NCBI RefSeq assembly: GCF_004345565.1
Contig: NZ_SLWA01000004.1
Location: 304,556 to 368,555, forward strand
Source: Flavobacterium circumlabens
GTDB taxonomy: Bacteria; Bacteroidota; Bacteroidia; Flavobacteriales; Flavobacteriaceae
Reading direction: 5' to 3'
DNA: 64,000 bases
This document shows, in pieces, positions 1 through 9,300 of this stretch (within the stretch, counting starts at the first letter, position 1; each line of letters starts with the position of its first letter). Both the position numbers and the translations under genes were made by a program. The notes below the pieces were generated by a model, which searched no databases, was not told where the DNA came from, and saw only the letters and a list, made by a program, of their open reading frames with translations.

Positions 1-2497
1 GGTATTTTAAAATATCATTTTCAGTTGGCTCATATTCTAAACTTTTAACATCATTACAGTCATCCGTTTTAATATCACCTCTAAAAATTGATTTAATTTC
101 TTCAGCATATTTATTCCTTCTGTTTTTTAATTCTTCTTGCCATTGTCGTATTGACACTCTTTCATTAGCAGAATTTAATTCTCTTGGCATTTCGATATGA
201 ATTACCGTTTCTTCATCAATTAAATCATCTTTAATCAATTGATTTACTACTTTTTTCAATTGATGTAAAGAACGCATAGCCATTGGATTTTTGATAGAAG
301 AAATTAATGGACTTCCTAAATATAACTTCCCATCATCTTCACTTCTTTTTGCTTTTTTATAAACTTCAATAGCTGATGGATGGTATAGCTTTTTTAAACC
401 TCCCGCATCTACATTAAAATTATCATTCAAAAATTGTTTTAAAATCTCATCAATTGTTTTCTTCTTTGCGAATTCTCCTCTTCCCGATTTCAATTGCATC
501 TGAGTTGAAAAAAGTTCAAAACATTCTTTCAAAATTGATGCTTGATATACTATTGGTGTTTCATTCCATTTTTTGGTGCCAACAAAATCTTTGACTTGTT
601 TTTCTAAATCCTTTTTATAAATCTCAGCAACAAATTTATTGTCTGAACTCCAAGTCCCATTCTCTTTTTTAATGTTATTAATTAATCCATTAACAATCTC
701 TATATTATTACTGTAAACTTTATAATTTTCTAAAATAAAATTAATTTCATTTTTGATTACCCTTTTATTTTCTTCATTATTCCAAATTTCAGCTGGCAAA
801 ATATTTTTCATATTTGCCAGAAAAACAGAATGAGAATAAATTAAATTTTCCCTTAAGTAAGGCAAAATATTACGAATAGCCTTTAAACTCAAGGATCCAT
901 AATCTTGTTTTAACTTTATTTTAGAAAACTTATTGGCCGTTTTTTCATCACAACTAAGATTATCAATAGCAAATTGCTTCAAAAGTCCTTCTTTATCAAA
1001 ACGAAACAAAACGTGCCATATATCCTCAATTATATCTTCTTCTGTCTTTCTAACTACTTTGTTATTTTCGGTTTTAGTATTTTTCAAGAAATTAGAAGAT
1101 AAATATACCTTCCAATCTTTACCAAAAACCTCTCTAAGACTGGCAATTGTTGGACAACCAGCTACATTGCTGCCTAAATTATAATTAAATAAAACATCAT
1201 ACTCTTTGCTGTTTTTGTCTTTGTAGTAACCTGGTTTTAAATTTTTAGGAGTTAGTTTTTTTGCTATTTCGGCAAAGTCAAAATTAGCTTTTGATTTTCT
1301 GTAAAATAAAAAATCTATTTGTTCTCTTTCATCAGCAGTTAGCACCCGAAGTTTATCGTCATTTAAAGTTTTTATTTTAATATTATTCAAATAACTATAC
1401 AATCTAAATTCTTCATAATCCGGATGCGAAATAGGAACACATGCCTTTCTATTCTCTAAAGGACATTTAGCAACCAATCCTTTTTGGGATTTTAAAGGTC
1501 TTTGAAAAAATATTGCTTCTTTAATTTTATCTTTTAACTCACTTGCAATATTCTGCCTATTACAAATAGTTTCAAACTCTTTCAAGTAATGATCTTCTCT
1601 GTGAGTATATTCTCCTCTAATTTTTTCTCCTTTTTCATATAAGGTGTAAAAATATTCTCCAAGTGTTAAGCATTTTGCATCTTCAATTTTTTCAGATAAA
1701 TCGCTTATAGCTCTTTTTACCGGACCAAGAAATTCTTTCTTATTCAAACGTTCTATTAACTTTTCTTTTAATTCATCATAAACCAATGTAGAATTATCCT
1801 TAATTATTGCATTAAATGCTCTTGATAATGTAAATAAAGGTTTATCAAGAGCCTCATCCTTATCGAATGAAGAGAGAAAATCAATAAATAATTCGGAAAA
1901 TTCAGCGATTGAATGAGATTCATTAATTATAGAATTTATGTCAAATTTCTTTTCTTCAATAATTGAATTATCAGAACTATCTAGTCTATTACTCAAAAAA
2001 CCTCTCCTTTGAGCAATATGGTAAAAAGCTCTTCCTACATAATATCTATCTAGTTTACTACTAAGATTAAGTGAGTTTTTAACCGAAATGAATCTAAAAT
2101 AATAGGGATTATCTTTTTGCTTTTTTCTTTCATCTTCATTATCATGATTATCCGTACTTAACCATCTTCTAAATTCATCATTTTGAGGGTAAATCTTTTT
2201 GTAACGCCAATCAGATAATTCTCTATCAGATAATTTTGGGCACAAATTATTATCTGACAAAATTTTAAGCAAATCAATCTTTCTAACTTTTCTTCTATAT
2301 TTTAGTTTTCTAGCACTTCTATAACCCGTTCTTTGAGCTGCCTTTGAACTTTCACTATTTGTTTTTGCTTCAATATTTACACCTTCAGAAAATATCCGAA
2401 CTCCTTTATCTACAAGAGAAAAATCGTTATTATCTTTCTCTACAATTGCCCATCCAATCGAGTTAGTTCCTAAATCTAATCCTAAAATCTTTGCCAT
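1..2497 (-). CDS. cas9: Cas9 endonuclease, type II-C-like, 3' part outside window
   Basis: RNA-guided DNA endonuclease of a type II CRISPR-Cas system. The reverse strand is open without a stop from an ATG at 2497 to the left edge, giving 832 residues. The N-terminus carries the RuvC-I motif GLDLGTNSIGW with the catalytic Asp at residue 8. An Arg-rich bridge helix follows at about residues 57-80. RuvC-II (IEMPRE, Glu at about residue 769) lies near the edge. The visible part stops at ILKY, just where the HNH domain normally begins, so HNH, RuvC-III and the PAM-interacting domain are not seen. Bacteroidota Cas9 proteins are usually about 1400-1500 residues, so a little over half is visible. A tracrRNA gene lies directly upstream on the other strand. 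cas1, cas2 and the array, if present, should lie beyond the left edge. Nothing in the visible part looks broken. Confidence 0.95.
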   Translation of the reverse strand, partial: MAKILGLDLGTNSIGWAIVEKDNNDFSLVDKGVRIFSEGVNIEAKTNSESSKAAQRTGYRSARKLKYRRKVRKIDLLKILSDNNLCPKLSDRELSDWRYKKIYPQNDEFRRWLSTDNHDNEDERKKQKDNPYYFRFISVKNSLNLSSKLDRYYVGRAFYHIAQRRGFLSNRLDSSDNSIIEEKKFDINSIINESHSIAEFSELFIDFLSSFDKDEALDKPLFTLSRAFNAIIKDNSTLVYDELKEKLIERLNKKEFLGPVKRAISDLSEKIEDAKCLTLGEYFYTLYEKGEKIRGEYTHREDHYLKEFETICNRQNIASELKDKIKEAIFFQRPLKSQKGLVAKCPLENRKACVPISHPDYEEFRLYSYLNNIKIKTLNDDKLRVLTADEREQIDFLFYRKSKANFDFAEIAKKLTPKNLKPGYYKDKNSKEYDVLFNYNLGSNVAGCPTIASLREVFGKDWKVYLSSNFLKNTKTENNKVVRKTEEDIIEDIWHVLFRFDKEGLLKQFAIDNLSCDEKTANKFSKIKLKQDYGSLSLKAIRNILPYLRENLIYSHSVFLANMKNILPAEIWNNEENKRVIKNEINFILENYKVYSNNIEIVNGLINNIKKENGTWSSDNKFVAEIYKKDLEKQVKDFVGTKKWNETPIVYQASILKECFELFSTQMQLKSGRGEFAKKKTIDEILKQFLNDNFNVDAGGLKKLYHPSAIEVYKKAKRSEDDGKLYLGSPLISSIKNPMAMRSLHQLKKVVNQLIKDDLIDEETVIHIEMPRELNSANERVSIRQWQEELKNRRNKYAEEIKSIFRGDIKTDDCNDVKSLEYEPTENDILKY

Positions 2498-2586
2498 ATT
2501 TATTAAATTTATTCTGCATGGAATTTACTATAAAAAAAATTAAGACAATTACGGTTTTCCTTTTTCTAATCATAATGTTTTTTCTA

Positions 2587-2594
2587 TATATTTG
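2587..2594 (+). promoter_or_regulatory. -7 promoter element for the tracrRNA
   Basis: TATATTTG is an exact match to the Bacteroidota -7 consensus TAnnTTTG. It ends about 7 nt before the first base of the predicted anti-repeat, where transcription would be expected to start. No clear TTG -33 box is seen at the ideal distance. Confidence 0.55.
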
Positions 2595-2600
2595 TTACTG

Positions 2601-2688
2601 ATTAAAATTTCTAATCTTTAATCTTATCACAATAAGGCTACATGCCGTAGATGAAAATCTTTAGTCCTGCTTCGGTGGGACTTTTTTT
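2601..2688 (+). ncRNA. tracrRNA of the type II CRISPR system
   Basis: Trans-activating CRISPR RNA that would pair with the CRISPR repeat and load Cas9. It lies in the gap upstream of cas9, divergent from it. The AT-rich 5' part (2601-2630, ending CTTATCAC) has the form of an anti-repeat. Next come CAATAAGGC, a short hairpin-forming stretch GGCTACATGCC (2636-2646), and the segment GTAGATGAAAATCTTTAG, in the order known for type II-C tracrRNAs. The 3' end is an 8-bp stem with a TTCG loop (2663-2682) followed by a T-run, which acts as terminator. If this is right, the missing CRISPR repeat should start close to GTTGTGATAAGATTAAAG, the complement of the anti-repeat. The repeat itself is not in the window, so pairing cannot be checked directly. 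Confidence 0.82.
2663..2687 (+). terminator. Intrinsic terminator of the tracrRNA
   Basis: AGTCCTGC, loop TTCG, GTGGGACT: an 8-bp stem with two G-T pairs, followed directly by seven T residues. It forms the 3' hairpin of the tracrRNA and isolates it from the primase-helicase gene downstream. Confidence 0.85.
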
Positions 2689-2792
2689 ATACTGAAATAA
2701 CTGTTTTGTATAACCTTAGATTTCCAAAATCTATAAAGTCTAATCCATTTTATAATCTCTTATTCTAAAACCTAGCTTATACCATAGTTTAA

Positions 2793-2800
2793 TATATTTG
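2793..2800 (+). promoter_or_regulatory. -7 promoter element for the primase-helicase gene
   Basis: TATATTTG is an exact TAnnTTTG match, 26 bases before the ATG at 2827. This implies a leader of only about 20 nt and transcription separate from the tracrRNA, whose terminator lies upstream. Confidence 0.5.
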
Positions 2801-2826
2801 AGTAATTTTATTCAAAAATCTAAATA

Positions 2827-5793
2827 ATGTCCTCTGCAAAACGATCAGATACCATCCAACTATTCAAATCTATTTTTAGAGGTCGTGACGATGTATTTGC
2901 AGTTCGTTGGGAAAAAGCTGGGAAGTCTGGATATATGCCAGCATATCAATATGACCCGTATCATTATCGACAACATAAAATGAATGGAGGGACTTTTCAG
3001 AACTATTCACACAAAACATATCTATCACTTACTGAAACTGAAATTCATAAACATTTAGACGGAATTCAACAAATTGGAGTATATCCATTACTCCAGGATA
3101 ATACATCTTGGTTTGTTGTAGCTGATTTTGACAAACAAAATTGGAAAGAAGAAGCTGTTGCTCTTCAAAAAATTTGTATAAACAAAAATATTCCAGCATA
3201 CTTAGAGCGTTCTCGTTCTGGAAATGGCGGACACGTTTGGATATTTTTCAACAAACCATATCCTGCAATCAGAAGTAGAAAGATTTTTATTTCCATTTTA
3301 GAACAATCGGGAGCTTTTTCAATGTTTGACAAAAGCTCAAGCTTCGATCGATTATTTCCTAATCAGGATTTTCTTTCGGGAAAAGGCTTGGGGAATTTGA
3401 TAGCGCTGCCGTTTTTTAAACCTGCAATGAAAAAAGGAAATAGTTGTTTTATAAATCCTGATACGTTTGAACCGATAGATAATCAATGGCTATTTTTAAA
3501 TAATATCGAAAGGGTTTCTCTTGAAATATTAGAAAATTTGCACCAAGAAATTCCAACAATACAAAATGAATCGATTCCTAAAAGTAGTAATGGTAAATTA
3601 TCAATCATACTTCAACAAAACATCCATATTCAAAGAAATGGATTAACTACTCCTTTAATCAATTATCTCAAAGAAGAATTGAATTTTGCCAATTCGGAAT
3701 TCTTTATAAAGAAAAAATCAGGGAAAAATACTTTTGGAACAGAACGTTATTTTAAGCTTGTTGAAGAAACAGAAAATGAAATCATCATTCCAAGAGGTTT
3801 TATTGGAAAATTACTGCGTTTCTGTAAAAAGCAAAATCTAGAATTTGATTTCCAAGACAATAGAAAACGAAAGGAAGAAATATGTTTCTCATTCAATGCA
3901 ATATTGAGAAAACACCAAGATAAAGTCATAGAAGCTTCATCAAAAAAAGATTTTGGCGTTATAGTTGCACCTCCAGGTTCGGGAAAAACTATTATGGGGT
4001 TGAAAATTGTCATGGAGAAAAAACAACCTGCTCTAATCATAGTTCATCGTAAACAGCTCTTAGAGCAATGGCAAGAACGGATTCAAGCATTCCTCGGAAT
4101 TCCAAAACACGAAATTGGTATCATTGGATTAGGAAAAACGAAGATCGGCAAATACATTACTATTGCTACTATTCAAAGTCTATCAAAACAAATAGAACAA
4201 ATACGCAATCAATTCGGAATTATATTGGTTGATGAGTGCCATCATATTCCTGCAGAAACATTTCGTCAAACAATTGAAAAATTAGAGACATATTATCTCT
4301 ATGGATTAACAGCAACGCCATTTAGAAAACACAATGATGACAAACTGATTTTTGCTTTTCTTGGAGAGATAATTTCGGAGATCTCAACTACTGACATTGA
4401 AAACTTCAAACACGCTCAAGTAATTGTCAGAAATACTAATTTGAACATTCCATTTAATTCAAAAACAGACAGTTTTGAAACACTCTCAAAAATTTTAGTT
4501 CATGATTCGGAACGAAACAAACTTATTGTAAAAGACATTGAAGATGAACTATCGAAAGGAAAACGAATTACCATTATAACAGAAAGAAAAGAGCATATTG
4601 ATTCTCTTTATCTTTTTTTAAAGCAATCTTATGAAGTCATTACTCTCAGCGGAGAGGATTCAGACAATAATAGGAAGTCAAAATGGCAAAACTTACTACA
4701 AGGCAATTTCCAAGTATTGATAACCACAGGACAATATTTTGGCGAGGGTTCAGATTTGTCAAATATTAATTCTTTGTTTCTGGTATATCCTTTTTCTTTT
4801 AAAGGAAAATTGATTCAATACATTGGTCGTGTACAACGTTCAGAAATAAGTCCTACAATATATGATTATCGTGACATTAAAATAGATTATTTGAATAAAC
4901 AATTTTTGAAACGAAACACTTATTACCGTCAAATAGCTATGCAGGCAAGTCTATTTGACGAACCAACAGAATCAATATCTAAAAGACAAAATTTGGTAAT
5001 TAAAAACCAAATCAAGATAGCTATAGAAAATTTGGATTTCAGATATGGTAATGTTGGTTTTGAACACACAGATAAAGAAAACAATCTACCATTCATTTTT
5101 GAAATAGAAAACGAAGAATTTAGACCTGAATTTGACGTTTTAAAACCTTATTTCGTCAAAGTTTTGAATTCTAAATTTGTTACAGTTGATATTTATGCTG
5201 AATTAGAAAACGGAGTAATTCTATCACAATTGGCAACTTCCGATGACATTGAAAATATCAATAAAGAAATTGTTGAAACCGTAAAATTTCAATTTTTGAA
5301 TAAAAGCTTTATTAATCAAACTCCGATATCTAAGCAAAATATCCTTACTACAAATGAACTACCTAAAAACCAAAATATTTATGGAGATGTAGATGGAATT
5401 TTGAAAGATTTACTCAAAGGCAAACAATACAAACATTCACAGCATATTCAATTTTTAGCTAAAATGCACGAACGGAATTTAATGAAGTTAAGATTTGTTT
5501 TACAACCATTTTCATTTGTATTTATGATAGTGGGAGAAAAAAAATATCATATCATTTTAGAAACTTTAGATACCGAAGAAGCTACCTATATTTGGCATAT
5601 AGACAAAAATAAATCATTACTTATTGAGACAATTAAACAAATAGACACACAACTAAGCATTATTCGAGAAAAAGGACGACAAACTTATTTAGAAACAAAT
5701 CCGCAAAACTTCTCAAGAATTGTTCATGATTATTCACGCAATGCAAAAGGATTTATGATTTGGAAAGGACAGCTAGAAGAACGACTGATCTAA
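2827..5793 (+). CDS. TOTE-type archaeo-eukaryotic primase fused to SF2 helicase
   Basis: A 988-residue fusion. Residues about 20-240 form an archaeo-eukaryotic primase domain: the metal-binding pair is Asp100/Asp102 in VVADFDKQNW, and the catalytic His136 sits in SGNGGHVWIFF. Residues about 370-700 form a superfamily II helicase: Walker A APPGSGKT (about 380), Walker B VDECHH (about 469), motif III GLTATPFR and motif VI YIGRVQR (about 665). About 280 C-terminal residues match nothing I recognise. This architecture is what databases label the TOTE conflict system primase, proposed from comparative genomics to act in defence. Direct experimental function is not something I can cite. The gene stands alone on the plus strand between a CRISPR-Cas locus and an Avs-like operon, which fits a defence role. 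No damage is seen. Confidence is high for the domains and moderate for the biological role. Confidence 0.85.
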   Translation: MSSAKRSDTIQLFKSIFRGRDDVFAVRWEKAGKSGYMPAYQYDPYHYRQHKMNGGTFQNYSHKTYLSLTETEIHKHLDGIQQIGVYPLLQDNTSWFVVADFDKQNWKEEAVALQKICINKNIPAYLERSRSGNGGHVWIFFNKPYPAIRSRKIFISILEQSGAFSMFDKSSSFDRLFPNQDFLSGKGLGNLIALPFFKPAMKKGNSCFINPDTFEPIDNQWLFLNNIERVSLEILENLHQEIPTIQNESIPKSSNGKLSIILQQNIHIQRNGLTTPLINYLKEELNFANSEFFIKKKSGKNTFGTERYFKLVEETENEIIIPRGFIGKLLRFCKKQNLEFDFQDNRKRKEEICFSFNAILRKHQDKVIEASSKKDFGVIVAPPGSGKTIMGLKIVMEKKQPALIIVHRKQLLEQWQERIQAFLGIPKHEIGIIGLGKTKIGKYITIATIQSLSKQIEQIRNQFGIILVDECHHIPAETFRQTIEKLETYYLYGLTATPFRKHNDDKLIFAFLGEIISEISTTDIENFKHAQVIVRNTNLNIPFNSKTDSFETLSKILVHDSERNKLIVKDIEDELSKGKRITIITERKEHIDSLYLFLKQSYEVITLSGEDSDNNRKSKWQNLLQGNFQVLITTGQYFGEGSDLSNINSLFLVYPFSFKGKLIQYIGRVQRSEISPTIYDYRDIKIDYLNKQFLKRNTYYRQIAMQASLFDEPTESISKRQNLVIKNQIKIAIENLDFRYGNVGFEHTDKENNLPFIFEIENEEFRPEFDVLKPYFVKVLNSKFVTVDIYAELENGVILSQLATSDDIENINKEIVETVKFQFLNKSFINQTPISKQNILTTNELPKNQNIYGDVDGILKDLLKGKQYKHSQHIQFLAKMHERNLMKLRFVLQPFSFVFMIVGEKKYHIILETLDTEEATYIWHIDKNKSLLIETIKQIDTQLSIIREKGRQTYLETNPQNFSRIVHDYSRNAKGFMIWKGQLEERLI

Positions 5794-5906
5794 AATAGAG
5801 TACACCCGCAATGGGATATCGAACACACAATTATTGTTTTTATTATCTATTTTGATATTTATCCATGAGACCAATTTTAAAAATCGATGAAATCGGTATA
5901 AAAAAG

Positions 5907-5934
5907 CAAAAAAAAAAAATGAGTTATACTCATT
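5907..5934 (-). terminator. Rho-independent terminator, minus strand
   Basis: Read on the minus strand: AATGAGT, loop ATA, ACTCATT, then a run of about 12 T. This is a 7-bp perfect stem with a strong U-tract. It would end transcripts from the Avs-like operon, whose last stop is about 420 bases upstream. Confidence 0.7.
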
Positions 5935-6218
5935 AAAAAAAGAGAATAATCAAAATTTATTATCCTCTAAAGTGCCTTATTAGTACAGAATTCGAACTTT
6001 TTATTGGAAGATTTGAAGCTTTTAGCCAACTCTTTTTAAAATGTTTTATGATGCAGCTAAAGCACCTAAATAAAGGCATTTAATAAAACCTAATAGAAAA
6101 TGATTAGTCTTATTTACTTGGATATTCTGGATAAAGTGAGCAACTAATTCCGGATGAAATTCAGCAGTATAAATGAACTCATAAAGATGTCTACAAAATA
6201 GTTTAAACACGACTTTTG

Positions 6219-6290
6219 AGGTGGTCACTTTAAACCAATTGATCTCTTTTACCGGAATAGGGTGGTCACTTGTACCAGAATTTGCACCTT
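6219..6290. mobile_element. Remnant of an IS21-family-like terminus
   Basis: GGTGGTCACTT occurs at 6220-6230 and again at 6261-6271, 41 bp apart. Each copy is followed by an ACC(G/A)GAAT-like segment (ACCGGAATAG at 6251; ACCAGAATTTG at 6274). Repeated TGGTCACTT plus ACCGGAAT blocks are what I recall at the ends of IS21-family elements in Bacteroidota. No istA or istB coding sequence and no opposite end are visible, so this is at most a solo end. Confidence 0.5.
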
Positions 6291-6357
6291 TAATTTTAAA
6301 TCTGATAATAAAACGGTTTGTGCCTTGATTACATCAATATTCAATAATGGTTTAAAA

Positions 6358-9300
6358 TTATTTATATTGAATCATTTCTTCTTTGAGCATATAAGCTTTG
6401 GGAGAACCCCTGGCTATCAGGAAATCAAGTATAAAGAGAAAATCCTTTGTTAGCCTTTTATTTCCTTTTATTTGAGTTCCATAATTAAAAAATGTTCTGT
6501 GAACAAATCTATCCAGTTTATTGCTTTTAACAATATGTATCGTTTGATATTTGATAACCTGAGCGATCCAAGAAACTGACTGTGGCATAAATGGTTTAAA
6601 ACCAATTCCAGATACAAGATCGATGCACTCATTTACAGCATTATTGCCATATTCTAAAATAAAGTCCTTATAAAAGCTACTCTTTTTTTCTAATACATTC
6701 CATTCTCTGACATTATCATGCCATCCAACGTCCAGTAATAAAACTGGAATTAAATAGGCACGCTTTGTTGTCGATATCCAATCTTTTAATACATTCCATA
6801 GTTGCCAGAATTTTTCGATGGGCTGTGTACTTGATGGCCAACTCTTTAATTCTAAAACGATCTGTTCAATAATACTTTTAATAAACTCGATAATTTCGTA
6901 AGTATTTAGTTCTTTATTATTTTGCAACGTGATATCAAGTAAATCTGTAAAAAGTTTTATTGCCTCAGGATTTGAACGACTAAGCAGGTACTTCGCATAA
7001 AAAGATTTGAAAACCTCACGACTTTGCCAGAACTCACTATGATCATATTCGCTTAAACTACCCAGATAATTTTTGTGCATGGTTAGCATATTTGCAATAA
7101 AGATTTTTTGTACGTCTTGTTGCGTATCAAATGCAATCATTCTTAACGCATTGTCAAAGAGCCAACATGTTGTATTGTCTAAATAAAACTCTGTATTACC
7201 ATCAAACTTTGCATTTAAAATTACATCTTTTAGCAGCGTCTCGCCAAATTCGCTCTTTGCTCGTTCAGCGCCCGCGTGATTATACATGTAATCCCCTAAA
7301 AGCCTGCCCTTTTCTTTTTTTCGATTTTCATCTATATTATATTGTATGAATTTTAGCAACCCATGCCAGCAATTTTCACTAAACTGTGGTCTTATTTCTA
7401 GAACATTTTCCACAATGCTTAATAACAGATATTGTTTTGTATCGCTATCGATAGCTGCTATAATTAATCGAAAAATAAGCGAGCGCAGTTCAACTTCATT
7501 AATAAATTCAGCATCTAGCTTAAATAGAAGTGGCACACCATATAAAATAGCATTTTTATCCAAAAAATCATCATCCATACCTCTTGAATAACCCGATTTA
7601 ATTATTAATTGTGCTGATCCACGTTTTAATAATTCATCCCTGCACCAGATTTTTTCCTCATATTCGAGTTGGTCAAAATAATCACGCAAACCCAGAGTGG
7701 CCATTTTTCCTGGAGCGGTCATAAATGAAAATTCAAAATTAGAATTTTGTAAATCCTCATATCCCCTTTTCCAAGCTGCATAAGAATTATCATCAACTAA
7801 CTTTCGATCAAAAACATTGGATGCCCATATCGTTCCTACAGCTGGCATTTTCTCACTTTCAAATGAATTTATTACCTCTGCAACATCTTTATCATAACCG
7901 GGGCTTAAAGCGATATAATTATCATAACCAGAAATAGTCACAGGTTCGAATTTATATTTTCTTATATCCATCTCTGATAAGGCTTTTCTCCATAAGAAAT
8001 CTGCTTCGGGAACCAAAGCCCACATTGCATCAATTTGTTTAAACAATTGCGGGTTCATTGTCTGATGTATAAACATATAATCAGCTACAAAACCAATAAG
8101 CCCCCTAAAATACGTAACACGGTGTTTAAGTCTGTTAGCTTTAATTCTTTCACTTGCTAAAAATGCATTTGTCCCATAATAATCAGGGTGCAACATATCT
8201 CTGGTATATCTGGTACTGTCCCATTCAAAAATAGTTCTTGAGCCTAAAAGTACAGCAGTCGTTTCATCCAATAAATAAGGATGGGCCTGAATAACACTTG
8301 AAATTACCGCAACAACTCCTACATTATTTGAGTTGAGCATCAAATCTCTCATTAACTTCTTCAACTTTGCATGATTACCGGTTCCTTCTTCTGCTAAGTC
8401 TAAAAGACCTTTCTCCAGCGCCATTAATAAAGATTGAATAATTTCATTAATAGCGCTGTGACCCCTATAGAGCTCCCAATAATCATAACATCCATAATAT
8501 ACCCTTTTACCATCTTGTGCAAAATCCAGTTTTACATCTTGACGCTGTCCATTATGTCTTATGGTATTTTTTTTATTTTTTTCAAAAGCAGTATTCAAAA
8601 AATCACTTACATAATCAATGGCCTTATCGGGATGATAAAGAAACATCCAATAGAAAAATGTCTGGAAAGCACTCGGAGCTTCATAATGAGAACTTTCTTC
8701 AAGTCCCCAATAATTGAAAGCTTCCCCTTGTTCGATAAGACTCATTATAGTTCTGGCAGGATATATTTTAGGTTTCTCTAACCATTTATTCGAGGCCATA
8801 CTCAATACCTCATCCGGAAAATATTTGCAGACCTGTTCACCATAAACTCCATCAACTATATAATTTTTGGTATACACCAAGACATTTTTATCATTCCATA
8901 AATCGTCATTCAATGATGGTAAGGCTATTACAGCATCAATCAGTTTTTTGACATCTCCCTTTACCACAGAGGTCAGCTTTAATAAAAGTCTAAGACTTAA
9001 ACTCAAAGGAATGGGTAAGTTAAAATTTCTTCTGTAGTCCTTAAAAGAGGATTGATTCTTAAGGGTGTAATCTAATAGTAATAATGCAGCACTTCTTGCA
9101 GAAGAAGGTAAAGTCAATGGATTAAAATCAGGTAACTGCCTGCTCCAGTCAAAAATCACATCTAACATTAAACTTTCTATATCAGGAATATTACCAATAA
9201 AGTCCTTGTTTTCCAAGACAAAATCTATAAGTGCATCCCATCCTGATCCTGAAGGCACAAGGTCATTAAAGTCACTGGTAGTGTTCTTTAGCTCTTTACA

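Larger units (their letters stand above)
5794..6357. other. Gene-poor interval between two defence loci
   Basis: No convincing gene. It contains a minus-strand terminator at 5907-5934 and two copies of an IS21-like terminal motif at 6219-6290. A 60-codon minus-strand reading frame at 6046-6228 starts beside the IS-like motif but resembles no family I know, so I do not call it. The interval looks like scar DNA from past insertions. Confidence 0.5.

Noticed and set aside
933..1184. Plus-strand 83-codon frame
   Set aside because: It lies inside cas9 in antisense; the cas9 frame explains this region completely.
3747..4040. Minus-strand 97-codon frame
   Set aside because: Antisense to the primase-helicase gene; no RBS or family match.
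6046..6228. Minus-strand 60-codon frame next to the IS21-like motif
   Set aside because: No family resemblance and no ribosome site; composition looks like scar DNA.
8434..8781. Plus-strand 115-codon frame with hydrophobic stretches
   Set aside because: Antisense shadow of the STAND NTPase gene; hydrophobicity comes from AT-rich complement codons.
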